A stretch of DNA of 64,000 nt, from positions 22,937,342 to 23,001,341 of the forward strand of contig OY821745.1 of NCBI GenBank assembly GCA_963682055.1. Direction: 5' to 3'. Below, piece by piece: positions 32,840 to 46,423 of the stretch (within the stretch, counting starts at the first letter, position 1; every line of letters begins with the position of its first letter). The translations under genes and the position numbers were made by a program. Under the pieces are notes generated by a model. The model was not told the origin of the DNA. It saw only the letters and a program-made list of their open reading frames with translations, and searched no databases. This stretch comes from Primula veris. Lineage: Eukaryota; Streptophyta; Magnoliopsida; Ericales; Primulaceae.

Positions 32840-34379
32840 AAAATGAAATAAAATAAAATAATGATTAAATAAAAGTGTGATTAAAGGAATGACATAGATG
32901 GGCTACCTGTGCAGAGCAGAGGTCACGTGATAAGCAACATGAAGGGGGAGGTTGGGGATCAATGATTTCATCATGAACTTTGTACTAGGTCTCGTGTGAG
33001 CTCATAATTGGGGGTCCATAAAAGGGTACTAACTTTAGCAGACACATTCATCAATTATACCACCCTTGTCCCCACTAACCAATTAACCATATCAACAAAG
33101 CTTATATGTGCTTTGAATGAATCATTACAAAAACAAGGTAACAAAAAAAACACCCTCACGCCTTTCTTAAAGCATGCCTTAATCCACGGAGATGTATACA
33201 ACTAGTATACTTATTTCATTTTAACACCTTAATTTATTTAATAATAGTAGTATGAGTAGGATCTCTACTTTTGACTTTAGCATATTCAAGTCAAATACAA
33301 CTGAATCCCCCTTATTCTTAATCATGCTATATTAACAATACTTCTTACCTCATTTAAAAGTCTATCCACACTGTTTGTTTTGTTTATTTTGTTATAAAAT
33401 TAGTGTAAATAAATATTTACTGATAATATATATTTTTCGGATGATTGGTTTACTGTAAAATATTTTTTTTTTAACTTTTCTTGTATATCCAGTAAAATTG
33501 AGGAAAACGATTACCCGCAGATAAAGTTATAAACGGTTTACGAACTCTGTATTCTTTCTAATACTAGTATTGTAACTATTATTAATTATAGGTCTATACT
33601 TTCAAAATTATTTAATAATTAGTTCAATTTCATCTAACTAACCAATAAAAAAAAATCGGAAAATTTCTATAAAAAAAATGGAAAAAATCAAATTAATAAA
33701 AATCAAATCCGAAAAATTAACAAAAAATAGATAAAATAAAATAAAATAATTCTGAAAAATTTAAAAACCCAAGAAAGTTTGAAAAGGTAAAAAAAGTCAA
33801 TAATATCTTCCATACTTCTTCTAATTTTATGAGTTATATGCTGAAAATTTATAAATTATTACAAGTGACGTATATAAAATAAAATATTTGTTTAACTAAA
33901 GTTTCTTATACATGTTAAGAGTTTTTACAAATTATTTGTTAAAAAAACAATTTTTTTTAAAATAGTTGAGTTTGTATAAAATTTTAGCTGAAAAACTTTT
34001 TATGCACCAATCGTCCGTAAATAAAAGACAAACAAAAGTTTTCAATGTAAAACTTTTCTATGAAAATATTTTTCACATGTAAAATTTTTTGTATGAAACA
34101 AACGGGTTCTTATCGTTTCAAAATTTCCCCTCAGTATACATTATTTCAAAAAAAAAAATACATTGTTCTCTTAGCATTATTATGCAAACTCACTGTGCTT
34201 TTCAATATTTTCTTCTGTAATATCGACCTAGCTATATCTAGTAGACAGATACCTAGCATAAAGTTAGATTCAGTTAATTTCTTTAAATTTAATTAAGAAG
34301 ATGTTTAATGTCTGGTGATTTCTCTAAGTCGGCAGAGTGTAAAAAAATATGGATTTGAACACCCTTATAAATTAAAATC
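32840..34379. other. AT-rich intergenic DNA, nothing recognised
   Basis: Short open frames (for example at 33008 and 34060) have no domain, no support and AT-driven composition. I see no gene. Confidence 0.5.
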
Positions 34380-36582
34380 ATTTCGACACTGGATAACAAA
34401 CTGAACATAACAAACTGATCATTCAGGGTACCGCTTTGGTTCTTTATCTTTTACTTTTAGGAGTATTGATGTGTGGGCAATTAGTTGGTGCTCTGATATG
34501 GTTATTTGGGCTGTTGTCTTTCGCATTTTTAATTTAGTTGGTATATTTTAGTCGGGTTTAATAGTGTGTTGGCATGCTGATGGTTCTCATGAAAACCGAC
34601 AGAGTTTTAACCCATAAGACCTCTTTTACCCGAGTCTCTTATCAACGATAGGTATGTCGTCTAGTTAGTGTTTGCATGAGATCGCAAATTTGTTAGTAAC
34701 CATAATTGGTTAGTTTTTGATAAATCGACAGTTTTGGGAAAATTATTATAAAACCCTATTTTGACAGTTTGTATGATATCTACTTGTTTCATTACTTTAT
34801 ATTTGAGCGGTGGCGAAACTTGTCTAGTAGCTTGTTGTTATCGGGGATTCATTTGTATTTAGGCTTGGTTGGCGATTGCAGGGCGTGTGAGGACGGATAC
34901 GAGTATGGGTTATGTTTTTGTGTTTTTATGTGTTGAACCATGGGTTCAATAATTGATTTGGATTATACGTTTAATTATGTATTAATGATTTTACGATTTT
35001 TCTATTTCGATGATATAATGTTTTGTCTTTTCCAAAAATAGAAAATATATATTTCAGGACATCAGAATGATAGAGTACTTAAAAACGAAGCCAACGGTTC
35101 AAGCGGAACCATAATCGGATTTAAAACGAAGAAGTTACGAACACTCGAAGTATAACGAGAAAACCAAGAAAATTGTCCAGTAAGGTCGTCTGAAAAACGA
35201 CCGATCGAAATGGACAAAACGACCAATCGTTTTTGATCCAGAATTGACCAGTGAGGTCATGACAAAACGACCGGTCGAAATGAACAAAACGAACGATCGT
35301 TTTTGGTCCACAACCGATCGAACTGCAGAAAACAACGACCGATCGTTTTTCTGCAGAATTCGAAAATAGCTTTTTGATTTTTTGGATAAATGGGAAATTG
35401 CTTAAAACCAATGGTTAAACACATAAACCATCATGCAACGGTCATCTATGGACCAATGGCCTTTTTACTTCTTAAAAACACACCCCAATCACCATCCAAA
35501 AACAACAATTACAATCTCTTAACCTCTATCCATCAAAAAACCCAAAATCACCATTTTGGAGAAATAGTTCGAAAAAGAGGAAAATTGAAGAGAAAACGAT
35601 TCAAGGTCAAACCAAGATCAAACATTTTCAAATATCACAAATTAGTTTATTTAAAAGTAATCAAATTGTGAGTGCTGTTTTATTCTCGATAATTTTGTAA
35701 AGAGCAAATTATAAGCTCATTTGTGAGCGAGTGATCGGGTAGAGGCTTTGTAAGCGAGTATTGCTTAAAAACTCTAGGTCTTTTCATTCGGGATACTCAT
35801 AGAGTGAAGGGGAGGTTAATCGGTCGATTAGCTCGTTAGGTTGTAATCGTGGGAAGAAGATTTTAGTGAAATACTCGGTAGCTTGAATACCGCGGAGAGG
35901 ACGTAGGCGAGTTTGCCGAAACTCTATATATCGTGGTGTCAATCTCTTTCCTTACTATTTACTTTCCGCAACTTATATTTTTGTGATTGTGCGCATGTTT
36001 CAATTTATTCATATATTATCATCGCATATTTATTATCGCAAATATATATTGAGATAGTTGGGTTGTTAGTTGCGCTTAGAATTTTAATTAGATCAAAAAC
36101 GCCTAAAAACCTTATTCACCCCCTCTCTAAGGTTTAGCCGCACGGGCCAACATTATGCTTGGTAGGCTTGTTTAAATCGGGTTATTCGTGTGCTGGCACC
36201 CCGACGGTGATTATGGAACCGTGCCGAGTTGAATACAAGAGTTTTTTCCTAATTTCTATTTATCTGCGCCTCTCGTTTTGCCACCTCTACTTACTGCTCG
36301 TTGTCTCGTCGGTTCAAATAGCTCTCACGATAATTTTTCACTACTTATTTATAGATTGTTAAGATAGATTTTATTTTTACTTACGATTTATTTGGTTTTG
36401 TTTTAATTTTCAATGAATGAGATGATTTAGGTGGATTTTGTAGAGTTACGGGCTATTGTGCCTATGTATTTTCTGTTATTTATAGTCTTTTAGAGTTTGT
36501 TCCGATAGACAGTGAAACTTATACTAGCGTGTATTATTATTAATAATAATGAACATGTTGCTAAAAAAAAAAAAAAAAAAAG
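34380..36582 (+). mobile_element. LINE-like remnant with poly(A) tail, split by a copia solo LTR
   Basis: The 3' end (36490-36582) carries GAAACTTATACTAGCGTG, AATAATGAACATGTTGC and an A18 tail, related to the tail at 30400-30518. G/T-rich sequence on both sides of the solo LTR (34440-34930 and 36153-36480) looks like one continuous 3' region. No coding domain survives, so the class is inferred from the tail. Confidence 0.45.
34931..36152 (+). repeat. Copia solo LTR (1222 bp) with TTATG target duplication
   Basis: TGTTGAACC...GGCCAACA ends, flanked by TTATG at 34926-34930 and 36153-36157. It is homologous to the LTR at 18797-19985. With no internal sequence and an intact duplication, it is a product of LTR-LTR recombination. 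Confidence 0.9.
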
Positions 36583-37050
36583 TTTAAAAAAGCTCTGTAG
36601 AACAGTTGTTCAAAAATTTAATGGAAATTTCCCAAGTGGGCCAGATTTTTGCTTACTTTTTGTTAATTCATTGATACTTGCTAGTAGGCATTACCATAGT
36701 AACCAAGTTATATATAAAACGTTGTTACAATGAGGTGCAATTGAAGAGGGGTAAAATTAAACTTGCACAGGGTAAAATGAAACAGAAAACAAAAACCTTA
36801 CTCATTCAAACAAAATATTAATCATCATTAGCTGAGAACATAACTAGTAACAATCAGTCTACTGTCTTTTTGGAGCGACTCAAAACAAGGCTTGTCGCCA
36901 ATAACATTCACATACAAGGCCTACAGAAACTCCCAACACATCAAACAAAAGTCTCCATTTCATTTTCAAAACCTTATCTAGGAAAACAAGCAAAATCCAC
37001 CACAAAATTTACATAACTAGATAATAGTTATATCGCTCATCAGTCCGTCC

Positions 37051-40000
37051 TTAAGAAGCCGCAGATTTTTGGGGTTGGTTAGTGTGAGACGAGAACGGGA
37101 AGAATTTAGGCCTAGAGAGTGGGAAAGGGGAAGTGTTTGAATTTGAGTCGACCGTTTTAGTTGTGGCAACAGCAGAAGAAGTGGCGCCAACGGTGGAGTT
37201 CGTGGCGGGAACAATGGCAGAATTGGTGGTGGTAGTGGTGCGTTCGCAAGAGGGGCACATGGTGAGAGTAGTCGCAGGACGTTGCATGTAATAAGGGGTA
37301 GAAGATTTTAAGGTCCTAAGTTCTTGCAACTCTTTGTGCAACCTTCTATTTTCTTCGGTTAGCGTCTCGCAACATCTCTTCAAGTACTCACAATCAACTT
37401 CCGTTTGCTTCAACTTCGTTCTACAAATTAAAGTTGAGACGCAATTGATTAGTACTACGTTGTTAACAAAATATAATGTATAACTGAATATTCACATTTC
37501 TTAGTGATTAGATGATGGGTTTATCATTAGCGCTTATGATATATGTCGAATTTGACTATGGAAATGTAAAATAAATCTCTATAATTTATTGAAGAAAAAA
37601 TAAAAGCACGATAAAATCATTCAACTTATCCTATGACCAATAAGGACTAATCTTTTAAAAATTGGTTGTCACATATTACAAAAATACAATTCGGAAATCA
37701 AATAATACCATTCAAAAACTAGTAGTTAGCGTGTATTATAATTGATAAGGTTAGAAAAAAAGTTCTTTCAAACTTTTCATTTGACGAATAATGACTAATG
37801 CAGTAAAAAATGGTTTAAACCCTTGAACATTTGGTTATCAGATAGTAGTACGTAAATAGAATTGAAGAATCGGAGTCATCAGACCATACAATTATAATTC
37901 AAACAATTACTAGTGTATATTAAACCGTCCACGAGGTTAAATAAAGTTGCTTCAAATATTGCATTTACATCAAAGTCTTCACCACTTTGGGAATTAAAGG
38001 CATCAACAATAAACCAGTCCAAGTTGCATATTAATTGACTTTAATGTTAATACATAAAACCCCAAATGAGACGTTTACATGACATTAATAGAGAAATGAA
38101 TGAGTCACAGTTTTATTTGAGTCAAGTCTATAATTCAAGACATTAATCAAAATGGTCAAACACCCAACCGTCACATGAAATGAACATAGCAATAAATGAT
38201 ACGTTTAAATGAGTACACAAGCTTAGTCTTAACTATACACGAGGACTTTGTGTCATAAAAGACAGATGGCACTATATACTATACAGTGTATGTATATGGA
38301 TGCATGAATATTTATCCTAACTACACATTAATCATCACCTTAATATACAAGTATGCACACATTTATTTCATTACTGCAAACAGAAAAACTTTGATACATT
38401 TAATAGAAGCCAAAATGTACCAACATGCACACCCCTGGCTATAATACGAATTAAAATATACATATAAGATAAAATTAAAGAAATATATGTACCTTGCTCT
38501 TCTATTTTGGAACCAAACCTCAACTTGACGAGGCTTTAGACTGAGCTGCTTAGCAAGTTCCTGCTTTTGCTTCTGCAACATATATAACATGTAAAATCAA
38601 AAACTAAATTAATGTAATTACGATAAACTTGTACAAAGTCTCCAAATAATGCTACACAAATGTACTTAGCCTTAAACGATAAAGTATAATTGCAAATATT
38701 TTCATTTTTATATCCAAATACAAGTACAAATCTTATATCGTGTTATCTACTCCTTTCCGTACCCCTTCTTTATTTTATAAAAAAAAAAAAAATCTAAAAA
38801 ACTTTAAAAAATTTATACAATAAGACATGTATTAATACATTTCAATATTTATTTATTTTTTAAAATCCATACCCAATTTATTTTGGAATAAATGCATAAA
38901 TTAGTGTAAATTAAACATTAAATCTTAAAAAATTTATCTAAAACAATATTATATTTAAATGTTTTAAAATTTGAATACAATATATATAATATAAAAACTT
39001 ATAAATTAAATGTTTTAAAATTTAAATATAATATAATATAAAAACTTATAAATTTACAGAAATAGTTACCAAAATTTAAAATTTAAATCAAAATATCCAA
39101 GGAGACAGATAGAAAATAATGGAAGAATATTTGTACTCTTCAAATAACTCTAATATTGCTAAGAAACAACAAAAAGTATTCTCCAGAAGATCTCGAATCT
39201 TGGGAAGGTGACTTTTCTGTCCAAAGAAAGTAGGAAAAGTCCTGTATTTAATTTTTGGGAGCAGCCCATAAATTACTTGTTTAGTAAAGTATTACTTTTT
39301 TTTATCGGTAAGGACTTCAGTAACTTACTAACTAACGGGTTTTATAAGGTGAATGGTTAGTTTTTCGTCAGTTATTCGGTTATTTTTATATGAATTCGTA
39401 ATTGTTTTTTTTAAATCAACGTGACATGTTAAAAAAAATCTGTAAATTTTGACAATTTATATTTTGTTGAGTATTTATTAATGCTATTACCTTGTAAAAA
39501 AAATTGTCAAAACAAGCAATTGAACATAATTTTTTTTTAAAAAAATTCCAGTCTCATATAAGCCAATGTGTTAAATCAAAAAAGTAAAATAAAAAAAATT
39601 AGGCCTTACAGGATTAAGTGTATGGTGTTCTTTAAAGCTTTCTTCAAGAAAAGCAGCTTGTTCTTTGGAAAGCCTGAGTTTTTTTCTAGTGTGGCAGTTG
39701 TCATCTTCGTCGCTAGCCCTCGACGACGTTGTTCTCTCCCCTTGTTCTCCGATTGCTCTTTCATCAGCTAAGCTTCTTTTCCTCTCTCTACCGTATATGC
39801 CGAAGTCCACTTGGAAAGCAGATGCTACACTGTTAGGTGAAGAAACCGCTTCTGCCTCCTCTGTCTCGGTTGCCGGAACCCTGTTCACATCGAATCCTTC
39901 CGAACTTCCTGAAATTAATTTCTTGTCATACTTTTACCTTCATAAAATGTTAAAAGATCCAAGCAGGGTTTTTTTTTTTTGTCAAGAAAAATATCTTAAT

Positions 40001-40678
40001 GATTAGTGAAAATATTGAACTAAAAAAGTACTCCATATTAGGAGTGGTATTATTTACTACTAGTAAAACCTTTTAGGCTGTTAATTAAAAATGAAACTGT
40101 TTCCAAGAAAAAATTAAAGATGCTCAAAAAAAAAATTGAAAGGACAAATACTGCTATACTGTCACAGTCAATAATAAATTTCAAACAATAATACAAAAAA
40201 ATTATGGCTAATTTGGGTACAACTTTTAAAGCAAGTAAAAGTGCTCACAGTATATACAGTATATTCAGTTTAAGTTTTTTTGCAATATTTTTGTCCGGAA
40301 GCATAAAATTATTCAGAAATATAATCAATGTTTTTAAAAATAGAAATCTTTAGGCTATAACGTTTTTGTAAAAGATATGCTAAAAGCTTAGCGGCGTAAA
40401 AGGCAGAAAGACGAGCTTTTTAAGCTTTTAATCGGAGTTTTTTTTTTTTTGCTACGAAGCCGCTTTTAAACAGATACAAGATTTTATTTACCTGTGATGA
40501 CAGTTTCATGAGAAGGCCATAAAGGGAGGAGATCAAGATTCATCCGGTGAGGCTCAATCGAGACCGTTCGATCACCATCTGAACCCGAGCCCTCGCGTTT
40601 CTCACCAGTATTAACCCCTAAAGCCAAGGCTAAATCAGTATTTTTTTTGGCTCCTCCTAAGGTTAAGCCAAGCTCCAT
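37051..40678 (-). CDS. HAT22-like: HD-Zip class II homeodomain-leucine zipper transcription factor, HAT22/HAT9-like (311 aa)
   Basis: Four exons on the minus strand: 40678-40492, 39908-39610, 38572-38493 and 37420-37051; introns of 583, 1037 and 1072 bp have GT-AG ends and restore a single frame. The N-terminus has an LxLxL (EAR-type) repression motif in DLALALG. The homeodomain spans exons 2-3, from KKLRLSKEQ to the recognition helix VWFQNRRAR, split after HTLNP as is usual in this class. A leucine zipper follows in exon 4 ([17 protein letters not shown]), then the class II redox motif CPSCE and a C-terminus RPKFFPF resembling Arabidopsis HAT22/HAT9. Family members are nuclear repressors in light, auxin and abscisic acid responses. 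No disabling change is visible. This is the only clear host gene in the window. Confidence 0.95.
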
Positions 40679-40778
40679 CTTAACATATAACAATATAAGC
40701 AATAATAAGGAGACAAGATGGCCAGGATTTTAGAGAAAGAGAGGATTTTGGGAGGAAGGTAGGAGAAAATAGACAAGC

Positions 40779-40784
40779 TTTATA
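40779..40784 (-). promoter_or_regulatory. TATA box of the HD-Zip II gene
   Basis: CTCTATAAAGC on the minus strand lies about 100 bp upstream of the ATG, leaving room for a 5' UTR of about 70 nt. Confidence 0.6.
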
Positions 40785-40799
40785 GAGATTCTATTCAAT

Positions 40800-43106
40800 G
40801 TGTTAATAATTATTTGTTGTCCTTATTAAAGGAAAATAAGATATGGACTTTGGGAAAAGTAGGCTAGGGAGGGTAGGAGTATGACCCAACAGTCTTCTTT
40901 CTTTAAAATCTCTGACTTCCACTTTATTTTAATAAAATTTTATTATGTAAATATAGTAAAGGTCTTTGTTTCATAATTTTTTTAAATTTTAGTGGTTTAA
41001 TTTTGCACCTAAACTTAAATATCGAACCATAATTATCATTCACATCGTATCACTTTCGATACTATCATAATTGTGATATGTTATTACCGTAACATTCAAA
41101 ATTAATTTAATAGTATGACAATGATAATCGATCATGATTATAATGTTATGGTAGCATTTGAGCTACATCAACATTGGTATACAATATTCACACAGTATGA
41201 TAATGCTCTTACATCAATCAAAATACTTGTCAATTAGATTGTAAAACTCAAAAGCACACAAAAATATCAAAGAGTACTAATTAGCTATTTGTAAGATTAT
41301 ATTTAGACTCTACTTTATAAGCCTTTGTGTTGGTTAGGCCTATTAGGAATTTGTAGCGAGATTAATAGTTGATTTATGCTACTCAGTGGTCGTACTAATA
41401 ATCCAAAATTACGTGGATTCAGAGTTAGGTTTAGGATTACGGATTACGTGTTACAACGTGTTATTTTATGAGATGGCAAAACTCGTTAATTTTAAATTTA
41501 TATTTTTTTATTCAAAGAATAACATTTCGAGAATTGTGGGGGTGACGAGTGCACCCCATTGTGTAATAAATGTTCCGTCATTTTCCCACATATTACTTAA
41601 GGTAAATACCATCATACATTTTATACGCACCCATACACTTATTTTAAAGGAATAAGAAAAACATGCATCCCTCTTATTTTGTTTTTTGTTAGTATTTGTT
41701 TTGTTTTTTGTTAGTATTTTTTTCATCGAGTGTAAGCAACGAACTGTATCATATGACAAATGCACTTAGAAAACATACATATTGCAACTAATAGTCCGAT
41801 TGCGACTTATGCCCACAAATATGTACATTATGTGTGGGTCGGCGACAATTTCTCATTCGCTCCAAACATTACACCTAAACAATACCAGAAAAGCAGTGAC
41901 GAAACCGTTTACATCGTATAGGAGGATATGGAATTATTAATATCAAGTAAACTGAGTTTGTTATCATTCGGTATGTTGAAAGTATTACAATAGTAATTGT
42001 TTATGATATTGCAACTCATTTAACATACTTCGTTGTGCTAATGTAATAAAGTATCGATAGTATAAAGATGATAATATAAATGAATTGAAACAACTTATTG
42101 CCATAAAAAATATACCAAATAGTTGATTCAATTGTAAGTTTGCGTAAGTTTATGTGAATCATGATTGTTTACCCATGACTACTTTTTGAATCGTGATATT
42201 TGAATTAGTTTCCACACATCATAATCGAGAGAAATTAGCAACTTTATTAATCTAGAACTTTGGCTCTTCCCACTTAATTTAATTCATAATCATGTTAATT
42301 ACAGTACTAATTCTATTTCCTCTTATTACTATTATTTTAAGGAAAATGAGTTTGACAGACCAGAGACAAGGTGGACAATAACCACACATGTGAAACCCCT
42401 AATTTTTCCTTTTTAGGAGAGTGAAAGGGGAAGAGGACCATCCTTGGGACGTTATGGGTTTATTTGAGGACTTTTTTTTTTACCCAGACTCTCTGCATTG
42501 TTGCGTCGTCAATAATATTTAATTTCATTACATTAAAATAAAAATAAAAATAAAAATAAAAATAAAAAATCAGTTCGCATGCAGAAATAGTGACCGTTTT
42601 TGTTTTTCAACAGGCTAATCATGGTCGTCGTGACGATATAATTTTATTTTAATGACAGATTTGGTTATTTAACAACATGTTTGTAACAGATTTGACTCGT
42701 ATGATTTTTGTTTGCAGTGCTACAATTTTTATTTTATTTCAATAAAATTACTCTAACCTCATTTGTTGCATTATACGCAATTGGTGTGTGATGTGTAGAG
42801 TCCTATGATTAGGGCAGGTGCAGTTGTAGCGGACAGTAATTAAAGAAAGGAATGGAGAGCATTGGGGAGCCTCGTTGTTGTGTTATCATAGTCCCTACCT
42901 ACCCTAAAAGTAACACCACCATATAACCAATTATGACCAAAGTTAAATACTCAACAGTCAATGTAATTACTCAAGAAAAATCAATAAGTGCAATCGTATT
43001 TGACAAGTTAAATTACGACTGGTTGGTACTTTGGTACATATTCCAAGCTCTTTCCATTTGTAACTGACTATTTTTTAGAATTTCTGTTTCGAATTGATAA
43101 TTTTTT
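40800..43106. other. AT-rich upstream intergenic DNA
   Basis: No gene recognised. An (AAAAT)n microsatellite lies at about 42535-42570. This probably includes distal promoter sequence of the HD-Zip II gene. Confidence 0.5.
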
Positions 43107-43127
43107 GGGCAATTAACGAAAACATAC

Positions 43128-43695
43128 TGATAGAACATAAAAATTAGACCCGAATATTTTATTTGGGTAATAATCAACCCACCTTATAAATGGGTATCCA
43201 ATGCTTAAATGGGTCGTCCCATACTTTTTATAGGAATTGAGGTTTTACTATTAAAAGCCCAAGCCCAATCAAAGGGGGACCCATGTCTGAAAAATCTATG
43301 GGATGAAGACATTTGTCAATATCCTAGAAGGCGCAGTTTCCTATAAATAGCCAACTAGCCCTCCTAGAAAAGGACCAGAAAATCTATCCAAAAAATATAG
43401 AGAGAAGTTAAGAAAAGAGATAAACTAACCAAAGCATATCACTTCGAGAAATAAACCGAGAAAAGACAGCCGAGCACCGAATAAAAGGGGAGAAAGATCA
43501 AGACGAGAGATTAAATAGTCATATCGAGCACAATTGTAAAACCGAAATATTAATCCGAGCAAATGTAATAGTCCGAACAAGGACAATAATCCGAGCAATA
43601 ATAAAGATCAGGAAGTGTCCTTTATTCACGGTTGATTTACCATTATATCATTGTTGAAAAGCCTAACGCGACCGACCAAAGTTATGGCTTTATCA
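43128..43695 (+). repeat. 5' LTR of copy B (568 bp)
   Basis: TGATAG...TTATCA with a TATA box (TATAAATA) at 43342-43349. Matches the 3' LTR base for base except for about eight substitutions and no indels. Confidence 0.96.
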
Positions 43696-43697
43696 AA

Positions 43698-43715
43698 TGG
43701 CGCCGTCTCCGGGAA
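43698..43715 (+). promoter_or_regulatory. Primer binding site of copy B (tRNA-Asp-like)
   Basis: TGGCGCCGTCTCCGGGAA, two bases after the LTR, close to the complement of the 3' end of tRNA-Asp. Confidence 0.85.
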
Positions 43716-43774
43716 TCATCTAGTTCCCAACTAGTTTAGAATTCGAATACCAATACTCTGCCAGACGAGCGACA

Positions 43775-46423
43775 ATGGTTACCAATGTAGAGGAAACCCA
43801 TCCCGAGATAATAGAAACCAATAACCAAAACACGCAAATTAGCCAACAAGACCTCGACGATCTACTCGCCATCCGCGACAGATATGAAGCTATCCAATCC
43901 GGAAACCAACCAACAACCTCCTACGTCAACCAAGAACAACCGGTCGAACCACCCCGACATTTCATCGAAGGGATTGTCGACGAACACCCTTCGTCCTCGG
44001 AGGACGAACAAGACGTGCCCGTATTAAGGCGTGCACGAAGACGCTTAACCGGGTCCCAAGCAGGGCCGAGCTCAAGAGTCCCTTTGCCTACAGCCTCGGT
44101 CAACTCCGGTGCTCGTTTACAAACGGACGAAGCTCATCAGTTTGGCATGCCCGAGGATCATGTACTCGGACAGTCGCCCCGACTACCGACTAATTCTCCG
44201 AGGATGATTACACCACCCACGGTGGAGGTACAACATGTTGTTCCGTTAGCCGATGAAAGGAACTACGCCCAGCTACAAGCTCAGCTGGCGGCATGCATGA
44301 CGGCCATGACAGCGGCCGGCATCGTTTTGCCAGTTATCCAACCCGACAAAGACCCACGCCATGAAGTGGAAGATTCTGCCTACAGGGCCGCCCTGGAGGC
44401 AGCGGGTCGGCGACCCGATACAAGAGTCCCCCACCAAGGGGGCAATGTCCCAATAACTATCATCCATCCGAACACTCATATGGAACGTGTCCACACAAAC
44501 ACGAAGGACGGTAGATATCCCGAATACAGGATCGGGGAAGGATATGGCCCACCACCACATCAGGGAGGATACCCTCCCCCCTACCAAGTCACGGATGACG
44601 CGTTCCAACAGGCTTGGAACGTATGCCAAGAAACCCCGTGTGCTGAACAGATCACGCGGTACCGCAATCCTATGGGATTCGTCATCCCCGAATTCAGGCT
44701 CTATGATGGGAAGAGTTGCCCTATCGACCATCTGAGGCACTACAAGACGAAGATGGAACTGTGGAGTGATGACCATGCACTGATGTGCAAATTTTTCAAA
44801 AACAGCTTGGGTCAAGAGGCTTCGTCATGGTATCATAACTTACCACGGGGCTCCATTAGAAACTGGGCAGAATTGCTAAGAGCATACTCCACCCGATACG
44901 CTGCTCATCGGAAAAAGAAGGTTAGTATCGAAACCCTTCTTAAAATGGCGATGATGCCAAATGAAAGGCTCAACGATTACTGCATACGTTTTATCGACGT
45001 AGCAAACCAGATTCCACGATATGCCAATAATATAGCCATCCAAAACTTTATCAATTCCATCCCTAATGGCTATTGGGCGAGAAGGAAGTTCATAGGCAAA
45101 AACTTCCCGACCACTGATTCCCTGCTAGCCTATTGTACCCACCTCACCGATAAAAACGACGAACTGCGTTTCCTCAACCGAACTCTACCGAGAAGAGAGT
45201 CGGTCCACGAGGCACAGGTGGGTCGCAAAAGAGTTAGGAATAACCAGGAAGAAGCATTCCAACCGACCAGAAAGGGCAAAGAGCCCGAGGTCCATAGCAG
45301 GGTAGAGCGACCACGAGCACTAGAGCCCAAACCGCTCCAGATCGCATACCCAACACCGACCAACGAACATAAACCGCTCCAGCTCACCTACCCGATGCCA
45401 CCCAAGCCATTTCAACAAGTTCGGCCCCAAGAGAGGGAACACCGAAACACTTTCGGACCGGTCGAGCTGCGATACACTTTCAACCTATCTGCTGAAGATA
45501 TCCTCAAGGATATATGCAGGGAAAGTTGGTATTCCCGACCACAACCGATCATCTCTCCCCCCAATCAGAGAGATTCCAAGCTCTTCTGCGCATATCACGA
45601 GGATCACGGCCATCTCACTGAGCATTGCCGTAACCTGTGATGGAGAATGAACCAGTGGGGCGATGCAGGATACCTAGCCAAGTTCATCAAAGGAGCTGGG
45701 AATAAAGGCAAACAACTGGCCATCGAAGGATCCGACAACCGGCAAGGCAAAACGATCAACGTCGTTCATATGACAAGACCCAAGGGTCCAGGCGGGGAAC
45801 GATCGCGACAACGGCAGCTGGCCCACTTTGGCCAAGTATCCAAGGCATCACAGGCGTCGACCTCTAAACGACAATGCACACAACGACGACTTCCGCCCAT
45901 TTCTTTCTCGGATCTTGACGAAGAAGGGGTGATTTACCCCCATGGAGACGCCATTAACCTCCGAGTTCAAATTGGCCTAGACACGGTCGGCAGGGTACTT
46001 GTCGACCAAGGAGCCTCTTGTGATATCATGTACAGGGAGCTCTTCGACAAAATGGAACTCAAGCTGCAAGATCTATGGCCTACTGACGTCACACTGATCG
46101 GATTCATCTCTGAAACTACTAAACCGTTGGGTAAGATCGTCCTCAGTGTCACAACCGGGTCCGTGTCGGTTCCCGTGGAGTTCTTAGTGGTTAATGACCA
46201 CTCCGGTCACAATGCAATATTGGGCCGACCTTGGTTACATGCCATGAAGGCCATACCCTCGACCTATCACCAAAAGGTCAAATACCCAAATGACAGGGGA
46301 GAGATCGAGACAGCCAGAGGATGTCAAGAGGATTCAAGACGCTGCGAGGAAATCACCGCGACTCTCCAAAAACAACGAAGCATGGTGGAACAACCCACCA
46401 GCACCAAGAAGCTGATCAACTAA
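43775..46423 (+). pseudogene. gag: Gag-protease of copy B, one internal stop
   Basis: The frame is that of copy A's gag: Gln/Pro-rich N-terminus, gag domain, knuckle CAYHEDHGHLTEHC (about 45588-45629) and protease VLVDQGAS (about 45990-46013). A TGA at 45638-45640 replaces the CGA (Arg) of copy A just after the knuckle; a TAA at 46421-46423 replaces CAA. Both are C-to-T changes. At the point where copy A has its TAA, this copy reads CAA, so gag and pol are one frame in the ancestral element. Confidence 0.88.

Noticed and set aside
33008..33205. Short plus-strand ORF (65 codons)
   Set aside because: No domain, no promoter context, and composition matches the surrounding AT-rich DNA.
38749..39120. 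Another Stowaway-type MITE inside the HD-Zip II second intron region
   Set aside because: The left end resembles a Stowaway start, but the right end does not mirror it well enough to call.
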